Shown here piece by piece: positions 21,652 to 33,574 of a DNA stretch of 64,000 nt. The stretch covers positions 3,286,001 to 3,350,000 of the forward strand of contig JAHRBC010000004.1 of assembly GCA_022702545.1 (NCBI GenBank). Reading direction: 5' to 3'. This DNA comes from Phycomyces nitens. Taxonomy: Eukaryota > Mucoromycota > Mucoromycetes > Mucorales > Phycomycetaceae. The notes below the pieces were generated by a model. It was not told the DNA's origin and did not search any database. It saw only the letters and a program-made list of their open reading frames with translations. Every line of letters starts with the position of its first letter. The first letter of the stretch is position 1. Made by a program: the position numbers and the translations under genes.

Positions 21652-22861
21652 TTAATTTCTAACCGCCCATTCAGGCGGGGGAGGGACCATTCCCTCCGGG
21701 ACTGCTACTTCGTCAACGCGGCCAAACTTTCGACGAAGCATCTGACGATGTCTTGTTCCCAAGCCGGCAAGCACGTAGTCATCGACGAGTTCAAGGAAAT
21801 GATTGAACTAAAATATTCATTAGTATTCTATAAAAATAATAAACAATATTCTTTGCGAATTTATTTACCTCGTCGCTTCGCCAGCTTGGGCGCGCAGTGA
21901 GGATGCGACGCCCGAACGAAGCATCGCTCCCCTCATCGTCAGACTCACCCTCAGACATTGCTGCCTTTTGGATGAGATTGCTGCAGTCCCGGTCCATTTC
22001 TTGGTCAATCGCCGCCTTGTTATTGGAGTATGCCTCCCGGCGGCGAGTGAGATGCTGATGAAATATATGATTGTCAATTGAGTTAATAGGAATCCTTTTC
22101 ATAATAAAAATAATAACTCACGTCCGCCTGACGGCCATTTCTTCTTGAGCAAGCATTCGCTTCTGCTCGCTTCTCAAAAGACTTCTTCTCCTGAGTCCGC
22201 CTTCCATTGAAGTTGGTGTATATATACCGGCGGAGGTCAGGGTACCTCAACCCAGACTCGAGAAACCTTGGCTGGAGATAGGCCATTATCTCGAGTACCA
22301 ACTCTTTGTTGGGACTCTCGTTAAAGGCCACGTCCGTTCTCCAGCTAGGCTTTCGGTTGTTAGCCTCAACCAAGTCTGGGTTGTTGGACCTGAAGTTTTG
22401 GGTCTTCAGGTAGCGTCTGATGAAGCCCTAATATATTTTTAGAAGGTATTAGACTAGCAATATATTTCAATAGTATATACTCACATACGCGCAGTTGGTT
22501 TCCTGCATTTGAGGAGCTTCAAACGCAGCAAGTGCAACCACAGTGGGGGAGAGAGGAGCAGCAGCAACGGGAGCAGCAACAATGAGGGCAGCAACAATGG
22601 GGGCAGCAGCAACGGAAGCAGCAGCAACGGGGCAGAAGAAGTTGCCCCAGGGACATTTCCAAAACCATCCAAGATGGCAATGGTACTGGCACCATCTTGG
22701 ATGATAACACCAAGCCTGGTGTCCATAGTGGCTAGCCTGGTGCCAACAGAACGCACCTCTCCAGTCACATTGGACAAACCAGCCTCCACACTGGTCAATC
22801 TGTCCATCAATTCCCTGAACTCGTCGGTTGTTCGAGGAGCAATTGCACGTCTGTTTGCCAT
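21652..22861 (-). pseudogene. CACTA accessory gene of C2 (frameshift in exon 1)
   Basis: Exons on the minus strand are 22861-22485, 22427-22122 (306 nt), 22054-21869 (186 nt) and 21807-21652. The start M-A-N-R-R-A-I-A-P and all splice sites match C1. The GCAGCAACGG-type repeat encoding the Ala-rich tract (about 22560-22640) is 16 nt shorter than in C1. This shifts the frame to a Leu/Pro-rich reading and leaves exon 1 at 377 nt instead of a multiple of three. Exon 4 retains the P-P-P-P-E-W-A-V-R-N ending lost in C1. C1 and C2 thus carry different lesions in the same gene. The transposase converges from 146 bp away. Confidence 0.75.
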
Positions 22862-23095
22862 AATCTACAAAATATCAAATAATAATTTTCAATTGTTAAT
22901 TGTCTTTATTTCATGGGATCTCATATAAAATATGTAATGTCTTATACATACAATTGATATTTGTTTTATTGAAAGGTTTTGGGAAGCAGAAGGGTGTGTT
23001 GTGTGTGAACAGGCCTTTGAGAATATAAAATACAGAGTATTTATAAAAAAAGAGTTTGATGAGCAGATCCAAACACTTCTTGTACACACTAATGA

Positions 23096-24350
23096 ATGGC
23101 TCCATTTGTTTTTAGATTCTATCCATTACACCTATTCTGTCTCTGTTTCAAATTATATATCCTTGTATTCTTTTCTTTTTTGCTCTTTTTTCCTTTCCCT
23201 CGTTTCCTATATCCGGGCCCATTTTTTCTTTCTTTTTTACACCTCTTTACACTAAAAATCGGCGGCTTCTTTATAAACATGCGCTCATTCCAATACATCC
23301 TGCCTGCATTGCTCATCCAAACAATCTGTGGTCAGTTGAATGTGCCTTTAGCATCTCGCAAATTATCCTGACTCTCTTTTTTTTATTTTATAGACCTCCT
23401 CAACTCACACAGCTTTATTATATGGTTCAATCATCAATATTGGGCTAAAAAATCTTTTTGTGTCAAACGATTTTCTATTCTAACGTTGCTTATTTTATTG
23501 TAGACCACACCACCAATCACCCCATCTACCTCTTCCTTCATGTACGATTGTAATCATAATGGTAATATCTTTTTGGTCTTTATATTTTTTATAATATTAT
23601 TCTGATCCTCTCTTTTTATCTTATAGCCTTCCGCCACTCACACAGTCTATTATATTGGTATCGTCATCAGTGTCATGGTAAAAAGAACTTTTTGGTGTCA
23701 AACTTTTTTTCTCTAACGTTGTTTATTCTACTTGGGTCACCCCCATCACACCCTGTCCGTCTCTTCCATCATCTACAACTGGTTATCATAATGGTAATGC
23801 CATTTCTTGGTCTATACTTTTCTATAATATTATTGTTATTCTCTCTTTTTATTTTATAGACATATTCCGTTCACACGCCTATTATATGGTATGGTCATCA
23901 GTGGCATGGTAAAAAATCGTGTCAAATAATTTTCCCCTTTAACGTTTCTTATTCTACTATAGACCGCCGCCATCAATCACCCCATCTGGCTCCCCCATCA
24001 TCCTCAACTGTTATCATAACGGTAATGCTGTCTCTTAGTCTTTCTACTTTCCATAACACTATTCTGATTCTCTCTTTTTATATTATAGATCTCCTCTACT
24101 CAAACGGTCTATTATATGGTATCGTCATTGGTGGCTTGGTAAAAAATATTTTCGTGTCAAACTATTTTATCCTCTAACGTTTCTTATTCTACTATAGACC
24201 GCCGCCATCAATCACCCCATCTGGCTTCCCCATCATCCTCAACTGTTATCATAACGGTAATGCTGTCTCTTAGTCTTTATACTTTCCATAACACTATTCT
24301 GATTCTCTCTTTTTATCTTATAGACCTCCTCTACTCAAACGGTCTATTAT
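23096..24350 (+). pseudogene. C2 divergent mini-exon gene, 5' part (interrupted by element c)
   Basis: The region starts at ATG 23096 with a hydrophobic reading as in C1 (F-S-F-L-L-F-F-P-F), then the ~235-bp unit array. Unit borders were measured at 24089-24138 (exon-like, 50 nt), 24139-24197 (intron, CTAAC branch, TACTATAG), 24198-24256 (59 nt) and 24257-24323 (intron). Element c lies in the next unit at 24350. The remaining 3' exons are at 43229-43790. One A fewer near 23255 than C1 changes the frame of the first exon. Confidence 0.5.
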
Positions 24351-25131
24351 CACTGCAAAAATACCCCCAATTCCCATATGTGATAGTATGTAAAATTCCG
24401 AGTGAAATAAAAAACAAATTCTAGAATTAAATTGAAATGTTATCTTGCATATATAAAAAACAACACATATAAGATAATGAAGTAATTCGGTGGATATAAA
24501 GCTCTGCTTTTGGACGTGTAGGCTTGTTAAACTCAAGAGTGTACAGAACTATAACTGAAAGTGTTATCTTATTTCTTTTTAGTCAAACGTTACATGAATT
24601 ATTTTTTCAATATCAATAAAAAAATCTATTTTTTAATAGATCAAGATGCAAACTTTTCGACTATTTTCTGCAAACTATTCACCTATTTTCTAAAGGACGT
24701 ATATTTATTGGTTGTTTAATCCGTTTGACACTTTAAACACTTTCAATTGGGGGTTTATTTTATACTTCTTTATAAATAGGCCATGGAAAATAGTTTACGA
24801 ATAGATTTTTATTGATAAAATATTTTTCTCATAATATACAGCCTAGTAATTTGGTCTAGATTCATGGCTATAGCTATATTGATACTAATTTTTTTACCTT
24901 TTGAAACACGGGTAGAGAGAATGACTGATTCATTGACTATCATCTTGAATAACTGGAAAAGTAGTTGCTCAAACAGAGTAGACAACTAAGACTTTGAGAC
25001 CGAATTTTCAGGTATACCAAACAGTATCTCAAGATAGATAATGATATAACAATCAAAAAAGGTGTACGCGTAATAGAAAAGATATCTATATTTTTCTGTT
25101 AGAAAAGCAATAGGAATGACTGATTACTTAC

Positions 25132-25569
25132 CAAGACAAACTGGTTTGTTGGATATTCCATGTCTTTGTTAAAACGCGGCAATTTTCTTTGATAAAAAGG
25201 CTGATAGTAAAGACAGAATATATTAGTATTAATAGTGATAAAATATTCGAACATACCAAGTACATTCCGTCCATTCGACTTCATCATTGTCATCTTTGGC
25301 CATTGCGATTGAAAGGAGTTGTTTTGAATCTACAAGATGAAGATTACTGATTAGCAACAGCAATAAAAAATAGTGCGCCCATTTACCTTTTTCTTGTGCA
25401 AGCTTGAATAAAAGTGACTATAGGACACCTTTTAGATAATTGAAAAGATGTTAAAGATTATCTTTAATTGCGTGAAAAATTTTCAAGTACTTACCAGAGA
25501 GTATAAAGGAAGCAAAAAGTAAAAAGAGAGAGAAAAAGGGAAAATCGGGAAAAAAGAATCCATATGCAT
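25132..25569 (-). CDS. Candidate third gene of element c: short multi-exon protein with hydrophobic N-terminus
   Basis: Four minus-strand exons have consistent phases: 25569-25495 (75 nt), 25417-25387 (31 nt), 25329-25257 (73 nt) and 25200-25132 (69 nt). Each is bounded by good GTAAGT/GTATGT donors and TAG/CAG acceptors. The spliced frame is open for about 83 codons. It starts M-H-M-D-S-F-F-P-I-F-P-F, a hydrophobic signal-like or membrane segment of about 30 residues, and continues with A-M-A-K-D-D-N-D-E-V-E-W-T-E-C-T-C and V-L-T-K-T-W-N-I. The 3' end is unresolved: reading through the last donor gives W-stop. It is divergent from the accessory gene, as in other elements. I recognise no known family. 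Confidence 0.45.
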
Positions 25570-26174
25570 TTTTAGATTATAGTAAGCCCTAATAAATTAT
25601 GAGAATAAAGGGATTATGAAAACTGTGTACCCAAGACTCTTTTTTTTTACTGTCACTGCAAAAGAGGGGCTGTTTGTAGTACCAGAAATCCGGCATTATG
25701 GTACTGAAAAGGGGTGGGTTTCACCTAGTTTAAATATTTTTTCAACTAGGAGGCATGCTAGCTTCACAGGTACCTCGGTGTCGTGGTTTGCAGTAGTAGA
25801 AACATGTAAAAATGTGCCGCAGGTGAGGTCTGTTAGCACTTTCGGTATATAGATCTGATTTGGAACGATGAAAAAAAGTATTTAAAAGAACGGTTCTATT
25901 TTGGTCGTCTCAACGTGGTCGTTGAAATGTTCAGATACGTCACATATCTTTATGTTGCGAGTTGTAGAAACTCGATGTATCTACTAGTGGTTACTACCCA
26001 AGACCAATCAAATCAAACACTTGAAAGCCTCTTTATTCTTCTTCACCAGTAATATATCACCCATTATTTGATTTCCCGTTTATATTGGATTGGTAATGGT
26101 TTACGCTTTTATTTTTATTGGAAAGAATAGAATGTTTCTAGGTTTAGGGTCTATTATTACGCCTATTCCTATGC

Positions 26175-27115
26175 CTAGCCGTTTCTACCCGGTTGCTTGC
26201 TGCTATTTGGATGGAATATTTTTCTACATAAAAAATACCTGCAAAAATATGAATATCCAGCAATTTTTTAGGCTGCAGGAGTGTTCTGTAAAAGATAAAG
26301 AAGTGTTAATGATGTGGGGTACAAAGAGAAAATTTTTGTGTGTCAAAAGATACTTACATTGCAAGAGATGGGCAAGAGTGCGCAAAGGGGACTTGAATTT
26401 TAAGGCTGGATGGGCTGTGTGGCAGGTTTTACTATAAAAAAGGGAATAAAAATTAATATGGGTGAACAGAGTGATGATATATTTAATTTACATACCAGGA
26501 GCCAAATGGGTTATCAAAGTAGGGGGTATGGTGTGTAAAGGAAGCCCAAGTGAGTCTATAAAACACATAATAATAATAATTAATAAATAATCTGAATAAT
26601 ATTTTGGATAAGCAAAAAGAGATTTATAAAGAATATTACCTTTATGATTACAATTGCGAATGATGGAGGAGGCCGATGGCATGAATAGAAAGGGCAGTCT
26701 ACAATGGAATAGAGTCAGAGAGGGAACAAGTATGATTGAAAGAAAAAATTTACCTGGTGCCGATGGCATCCCTATATAAGTTGTTTGGCCAATCTAAAAG
26801 AGAAAGTGAAAATAATTTTTATCAAGATGATGGTACCAGTGAATGCGGCCAGTGAGTATTTGTCTAGATGGCCATTGTGGAAAGGATGAGTTGCAATGGG
26901 AGCGCACATCTATGAAAAAGAGGTTAATTTGTGTGTATAAAGAGGTATAAAAAATGTCTTACCAGAGAAAGGCGCCAATATCAAAAAGCAAGGAAAAGGA
27001 AAAATAAAGGGAACCAAAAAAAAGGAGAGAGTCTGAAATTTTTTTTCACCTTTGAAGCATGCTGCGGAAAGCATGATGGATTGAGCCCAAAAACAATATC
27101 AAGGCCGATTTGCAT
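26175..27115 (-). pseudogene. Mini-exon gene of element a (two nonsense codons)
   Basis: This is homologous exon for exon to the gene in element b. A hydrophobic first exon starts at 27115 (M-Q-I-G-L-D-I-V-F-G). Exons from 26909 (M-C-A-P-I-A-T-H-P-F) run through R-L-P-F-L-F-M-P-S-A-S-S-I-I-R-N-C-N-H-K and P-P-T-L-I-T-H-L-A-P. The tryptophan that is a stop in b (D-W-P-N-N-L-Y) is intact here. TAA codons replace the b TAC and CAA in the later exons (about 26403 and 26265). The two copies therefore decayed independently from a common open frame. Confidence 0.5.
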
Positions 27116-27167
27116 CTCAGTGCTTCAAGACAATAGAGGAACATCTTTATAGTCATTCAAAATGCCT

Positions 27168-27176
27168 ATATATAAC
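27168..27176 (+). promoter_or_regulatory. TATA-like box of accessory gene a
   Basis: TATATATAA lies about 175 bp upstream of the accessory ATG at 27349. The same CCTATATATAACGGCC context is conserved upstream of the b accessory gene at about 33402. A CA dinucleotide run sits between it and the start. Confidence 0.35.
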
Positions 27177-27205
27177 GGCCTTTTTGATATTCAACCTCTC
27201 TTACC

Positions 27206-27208
<3 letters not shown>

Positions 27209-27236
<28 letters not shown>
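27209..27236. repeat. CA microsatellite in accessory promoter of element a
   Basis: This is an (AC)n run of about 14 repeats. The b copy (about 33448-33462) is shorter and interrupted, so the locus has varied since the copies separated. Confidence 0.9.
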
Positions 27237-27348
27237 TTACTCACCCACCCAACAAAACAGTTTTTGTATGTATATTATATTTATTTTTATTTCAATTGAA
27301 CAAAAACTAATAATTATAATCGAAATATACTTTACGATATTCTAGAAA

Positions 27349-28537
27349 ATGGTTAACCAAAGAAGATCGATTGCTCCTCGTCCCACTCCTGCTCCTGCTC
27401 TCACTCCTGCCAACATGGAGCAAATTGTCGAGATGCTCTCTGGAATTCAAGACAACATGACCAGAGTGGAAGATAAGGTCACCAATGTAGAAGGCGAGTT
27501 GGTGACCTCCAACACCAAACTGGTAACGATGGATGCCAGACTTGGTGTCATCATTGCTGGAACCCGTGAAGCCATTAAGGCCATTGACAATTTTGGAGAA
27601 GAGGTTCCTGCCACTGCCACCAGTGAACCCAGCAATGTTGCGGTTGTGGAGGCCATTGGTTTGGCCGGACCCAGCCATAAAACATCAGTGGAGGTCAATG
27701 TAAGTATTATACCTTATACTGTATTATCAATTCATTAACTTGTTTACTATATCAGAGAAAGATCCGTGAGTTCTTGTGGGAGCCAAATTTCCATGCAAAT
27801 ACTCCAGCAGAGATCTTGGCCAACACTAACAAGCCCAGGTGGAACACGGATGTTCACTTTAATGTGACTCCAAACAAGGAGTTAGTGAACAGGCTTCTTG
27901 TCGTCCTGGAGCGCAAGTTTGCTGGTGATGGGATGAGAACCAAGGATCTTCGTGATAAGCTCCACAAAAACTTCATCAACAGATGCAAACAGGAGAAGAT
28001 CTCTGCTGCTGCAAAAGAGATCACGAACACACGTTCACGGAGAGCCAGACGTGCTGGTGAAGTAAGTTATCCTTGATATATTAAAAATCTATTCCAAAAA
28101 ATAATAACAAGGTTATTATTAGAACCACAAGCGCCGAACAAAGGCATACGGCAGCAACATGGTTGCCATCAACCAAGAGATGGGCCGGGATTGTGCCAAT
28201 GCACTCCCCAAGGAAGCAATGTCCGGAGGAGAATCGGATGACGAAGTCTCCGAAACTGGAAGAAGACGTGTGATTCGGACCGTCCGCCCAAGTTGGAGAA
28301 GCGATGAAGTGAGTTGTTGAGCTGATTATAAATAATATTTTGGATGACTTTAGATTACTAATGTGCAATTGATAGTACAACCGATTTATCCAAGTCATTG
28401 ATAGATTCGTTGGTCTCCAACTTGGAGCAAACTCTCACCAGTTGCTGTCAAGGGTTTATGGCAGAACTGTGGACGTGGCAGTCCCGACCAATTTAAATCC
28501 CAGTCTTGCTCAGTGGGCTCTTAGACATGGGCTTTAA
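27349..28537 (+). CDS. CACTA accessory protein, element a (334 aa)
   Basis: Exons are 27349-27699, 27756-28061 (306 nt), 28123-28308 (186 nt) and 28376-28537; all phases are 0. The N-terminus M-V-N-Q-R-R-S-I-A-P-R-P is followed by a heptad-like region (M-T-R-V-E-D-K-V-T-N-V-E). Exon 2 contains W-N-T-D-V-H-F-N-V-T-P-N-K-E-L-V and a basic end (R-S-R-R-A-R-R). Exon 3 has M-S-G-G-E-S-D-D-E, then R-P-S-W-R-S-D-E. Exon 4 ends A-Q-W-A-L-R-H-G-L. It converges with the transposase 125 bp away. No lesion is seen. Likely role: a DNA-binding partner of the transposase (inferred from its constant pairing). Confidence 0.8.
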
Positions 28538-28661
28538 TAAAATAATTTTTTTTATCTCTCCATCTATTTTTTTGACACGCGTTACGTTTTGACGACATTT
28601 ATAAAGGCAATGCTATTTCTGTTTGTTCTTTATAAAAGAGAAAAGATATTTATTTTTTTTA

Positions 28662-31600
28662 TTACACGCAAAGTTTCTTTGGCAAAGGAATGACCAGCAT
28701 CCTATTTATACCATTTCGGCTTGTGTGTGTGGCAGTCGCAACTTCCAAAAGAAGGCGATGCACTGGCAAGATGCACTCATTGGTAGCAGGAGAAAAACTG
28801 GGCAAACAGATGTCAACACCTTCATCTTCGCGTGATCGTTCATAACAGACACCATTCCATCGCACAAAGGCAAAGACATGCTGGCTTTGATAGCCACGAC
28901 GATTTAAACGGACAGAGGCAGAGAGAGGCGGCGTAAACTGATGAACAAAAATATACTGTATCTGCCCAGTATAGGCGGTCTGGTTCTCACCAGTGCTGCT
29001 ACCAAACAAAGCTTGTACACGAGATCCACCATTTCCAGAGCTATTGTGTCCACGATAAACTTGGCCAAGGAGATTTATCGATTTCAGCTTCACGATCTGA
29101 TTGTCAACAAACAACGAAGAAGAAGTGGCATGTTGATAATGCTGGAGGGTGTCAATGTCATACGTATCCACATAGTAAGCCAACAATTGAGGATAGTCAA
29201 TATCACTCATTTTTGTGGCAGACTTTTGAAGCAGAGGAAACGCAGAGGGGGAAGAGGCTCGTTACCCTTGATTGGGAATTCAGAATTCTCTGAAGCTTCG
29301 ATGAAATCCAGCAATCTGAACGGGCGTCGTGTTGGTGTTGGTGTGGGTGTGGGTGTGGGGGTAGGGATAGAGGCAGAGGTGGAGGCAGAGAGGAGGTGTG
29401 AAAAGAGAGGAGTGAAGATGTCTTGGCTTGGAGATTGTAGAACAGCATTGACATAATCATTCTTGAATACGTCCTGGACAAATTTCCGCATGTAGGTTGC
29501 CTCAAACCCATTCTTTCCATTCGTGCTCACGTTCTTTAGCAATCCGTTGTACCTCTCAAACCCAAAGAGCCAATAGCCGTACACCGGTCCAAAATCATTG
29601 ATGGTCTTATGAAGATGGAGGTGCAGGTGCATGTTGCAGGTGAGAAGACTTGGAGGGTAAAGGCGCTCGCACTCTTGGCAGAATTGCTGAAGGTGGTGAT
29701 GGGCATTGTCAACATCCTGGAAGGACACAGATGGCTTGACAATCAGGCGGCAGGCATCCACAAAGTTCATCCAACTGTTAAACTTTTGACGCAGGAGAAC
29801 GGGCTTCAATGCAACAGGCGAATATACCAGCACCCAAGATTTCCACTCGTCTGCTTTCATGAATGGAAATCCCCTGGCAATCTTTGTCTTTAGTGAACTG
29901 TAATCACTTGGCAGCTCCATGGTGTCTGCTATCTCCTGCATCACAAGAAGATCGTCATTGGACAAATCACCACCAGAGATCCAGTTTTCAACCATTCTCT
30001 TGGCGGTTCCCAGGAAGAGGTTGTGCATGGGGTCCACCACAGTTGCGCGGACAAGATCAAGATACTGGAGGCGGTGAAGCTCTGACCATCGTACACCATT
30101 CTCAACTTCAAGTCCATGCCTTTCGGAAATCGTCTGGGCATCTTTCCAAAGTGTTGCATGGTGTCTGTTGTCAACTGATGTCCGAAGAGACCATTGTGAA
30201 TAGTCAAATCCACGGAAATCCACCTGGTTTGACCCCTCCAAACGAGAGAACTGACGATTGCACTTGTAGCATGCATTGGTGCTGTTGTGTGCCGTAAACC
30301 CACTCGTCTTCCTTGCAGCTGGGATATCGCACGCCACCATCAACAATGCAGCACGGACATTGACACCAGACGGGCACTCGTAGGTCGGGATCCTTATTCC
30401 AACAAACAACTGCTCCAGTTCATCGACCAACGGCTTGAGATAACTGTTGATCTCATCTGTCTTTGGCTCCTTGGGTCCAGGCATCAGACCAACGAGAATA
30501 GTATTTTCGGCCTTGAACCTTTCCTCCCTAGGCAAATTATTGATTACAAGATAGATGGCACCACAAGAATAGCTGATTCCATCAAAGGGCTGGAACCAGT
30601 CAATGTTCAGTGTCAGCATCAAAGAACGTGGATCTGCAACGAACGAAACACCACCCATGTCCTGGAGACCCTTCCACATTGCACCATCGTAGATATCGCA
30701 CATGGTGTCTACAACTTTTAGCTCCTGGTTCCAGTGACGAATCTTGGTCTCAAAATCCGGGCGGAGGAAAAGGACTCTCAACGCCTGCTTGACGGACTGA
30801 TAGACGTACGATCTCTTGGCAACCAAAGCACCAGATGACGATTGCTTCATCAATTGACAACCACATACAGATTGGGAACCGAGCTTAGCAGAATCGCACC
30901 GAAGTGGAGCAGACCCAGCTTCCTCATACACCGTGTGGCAATCCTGGCACACAACGAATCTCTTTACACCCTTGGTCAAGGCAGTGAAACCCGTCATGCT
31001 TTGGAGACCAGAAAGGCTTGAGGGCAATTGGAAGTCCTGTCCGTAAATCGTCAAGAGTTTGTTGATGAACTCAATCAAGACAACAGCACCCTTATCGACC
31101 ACATAACGGGATGCAAACAGAACAACGAAAATGGCAATTGCTCTGTGCACTGGGTTTTCGGGCATACCAGGAGTAGCAAAAGGGTCTATTATTTAAAAAG
31201 GAAAATTATTAACACTCAATTTTTGCTTGCTTTTGTATTATAGCTATTCAATACTGACCTTCACTATCAAACTCCTCGACCTCAATCTCCTCGACATCGG
31301 CTTCATCATCACTGTCATTGTCAGAGTCGTTGGTGATTTCGGCACCATCGCCATTGACCTCATTGTCAAGTTGATCGGCATCAACCATTTGGTCATAATC
31401 CCCAAAAGGTAAGCTGGGCTGACTGTCAACTGCCACGGATTCGGATTCAATAATCGGCATTGCTGCAAATATGGGTTAGATTAGTTTATTACTCTGCACT
31501 GGTTTTCAAATAAATATATTTTACCCTCAACGTCCAAATCCATCATATCACTTTGTGTGCCTGAGTTCAATTGAAAAATACAAGTTATTATTGCGCAGTA

Positions 31601-31775
31601 AATGAAAATTAACACTAGTATACATACTGCTCTCAAATTCGCCAGTTTCTTCAGTTCTTGCTCTCTTACTATGGCGTTGGTAAGTGCGCTTGGATACAAT
31701 AGTGAATCCTTGCTGGTTATTGCTGCATTTGTTGCAGTAACAGGCAGTAGTGTTTTGTGCGGAAATAGAAGACAT
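28662..31775 (-). pseudogene. Tnp2 transposase of element a (1-nt frameshift)
   Basis: Exons on the minus strand are 31775-31628 (148 nt), 31560-31525 (36 nt), 31462-31259 (204 nt) and 31185-28662. The zinc-finger-like exon reads C-Y-C-N-K-C...Y-Q-R-H. All three catalytic motifs are present: L-T-L-N-I-D-W-F-Q-P-F-D-G, V-D-P-M-H-N-L-F-L-G and F-E-R-Y-N-G. At about 29245-29250 one base is missing compared with b (GCAGAGGGGGAAG against GCAGAGGGTGGAAG). The frame ends after N-E-P-L-P-P-L, and about the last 185 residues continue in another frame down to 28662. Total exon length is 2 mod 3, consistent with a single deletion. Confidence 0.85.
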
Positions 31776-31840
31776 AGTTTATATTATTTGATTGTGAGAT
31801 AAAAAAGGAAACAAGTGCTACATATTTTTATTTGCTGTCA

Positions 31841-31847
31841 TTTTATA
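31841..31847 (-). promoter_or_regulatory. TATA box of transposase a
   Basis: TATAAAA on the minus strand lies 66 nt upstream of the ATG at 31775, in the context GTCTATAAAATGACAGC. Element b has the same box at the same distance. Confidence 0.5.
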
Positions 31848-32401
31848 GACAAGAAAAAGGCTATTGTTCTTTGATCCTTTCACTGCAAAAAATAAAGAAA
31901 TTCCAATAACGTAAAAGTGGCAATGCTGTACTATAAAGCGATGTTTTAACATAGGGTGGTTTTTTTTCCGACTATGAGACAAGCTACCTTGTCAGCTATC
32001 TCGTTGACGTGCTATCTAGTAGTGGATTTTTGAAATAATGTGCCGCAGGTGAGGGCTGTTAGCACTTTCGGTGTACTGATCTGATCTGGAAAAACAAAAA
32101 GAAATATTTAAAAGTACGGTTCTATTTTGGTGCCGTATTTATGGACCTGGAAATATTGGGAGAATCATATATTCATGAAAATACATGGTCGTGTATTTAT
32201 CGAAAATATTGAGCATACTCTTCATGAAAGCCAATTAAATGAATGGATTGAAAGCTTCTTTATCCTTCTTCACCAGTAATATATCACCCATTATTTGATT
32301 TCCCGTTTATAATTGATTGGTAATGTTTTACGTTTTTATTTTTATTAGAAAGAATAGAATGTTTCTAGGTTCAGGGTCTACTATTACGCCTATTCCTATG
32401 C

Positions 32402-33342
32402 CTAGCCGTTTCTACCCGGTTGCTTGCTGCTATTTGGATGGAATATTTTTCTACATAAAAAATACCTGCAAAAATATGAATATCCAACGATTTTTTGGGC
32501 TGCGGGAGTGTTCTGTAAAAGATAAAGAAGTGTTATTGATATGGGATACAAAGAGGAAATTTTTGTGTGACAAAAGATACTTACATTGCAAGAGATGGGC
32601 AAGAGTGGGCAAAGGGGACTTGAATTGTAAGGCTGGATGGGCTGTGTGGCGGGTTTTACTATAAAAAAGGGAATAAAAATTAATATGGGTGAACAGAGTG
32701 ATGATATATTTAATTTACATACCAGGAGCCAAATGGGTTATCAAAGTAGGGGGCATGGTGTGCAAAGAAAGACCAAAGGAGCCTATAAAACACATAATAA
32801 TAATTATTAATAAATAGTCTGAATAATATTTTGAATAAGCAAAAAGAGATTTATAAAGAATATTACCTTTATGATTACAATCGCGAATGATGGAGGAGGC
32901 CGATGGCGTGAATAGACAGGGCAGTCTACAATGGAATAGAGTCAGAGAGGGAACAAGTATGATTGAAAGAAATTTTTTACCTGGTGCCGATGGCATCCTT
33001 ATATAAGTTGTTTGGCTAATCTGAGAGAGAAGTGAAAATAATTTTTATCAAGATGATGGTACCAGTGAATGCGGCCAGTGAGTATTTGTCTAGATGGCTA
33101 TTGTGGAAAGGATGAGTTGCAATGGGAGCGCACATCTATGAAAAAGAGGTTAATTTGTGTGTATAAAGAGGTATAAAAAATGTCTTACCAGAGAAAGGCG
33201 CCGATATCAAAAAAGCAAGCAAAAGGAAAAATAAAGGGAACCAAAGAAAAAGGAGAGAATCTGAAAATTTTTTCACCTTTGAAACATGCTGCGGAAGGTG
33301 TGATGGATTGAGCCCAAAAACAATATCAAGGCCGATTTGCAT
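32402..33342 (-). pseudogene. Mini-exon gene of element b (one nonsense codon)
   Basis: Minus-strand exons are 33342-33189 (hydrophobic L-L-F-L-W-F-P-L-F-F-L-L-L-A-F-L-I-S-A), 33135-33063, 33020-32981, 32925-32867 (59 nt), 32782-32723, 32658-32585, 32512-32466 and 32429-32402. From M-C-A-P-I-A-T-H-P at 33135 to the stop at 32402, every phase agrees (381 nt, 126 codons plus stop). One TAG (W in element a) breaks it in the third exon. Later exons encode P-Y-N-S-S-P-L-C-P-L-L-P-I-S-C-N and N-T-P-A-A-Q-K-I-V-G, similar to C1/C2. Exon 1 is out of phase with exon 2, so it may be untranslated or mis-joined. No known family is recognised. Confidence 0.5.
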
Positions 33343-33574
33343 CTCAGTGCTTCAAGACAATAGAGGAACATCTTTATAGTCATTCAAAATGCCTATATAT
33401 AACGGCCTTTTTGATAGTATTCAACCTCTCTTACTTTTACAACAACCCACACACACACACACTTACTCACCCACCCACTCAAACAGTTTTTGTACGTATA
33501 TTATATTTATTTTTATTTCAATTGAACAAAAACTAATAATTATAATCGAAATATACTTTACCATATTCTAGAAA

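Noticed and set aside
26090..26437. 115-codon plus-strand frame, also at 32317-32664
   Set aside because: Antisense to the mini-exon gene of a and b; shared only because the elements are copies.
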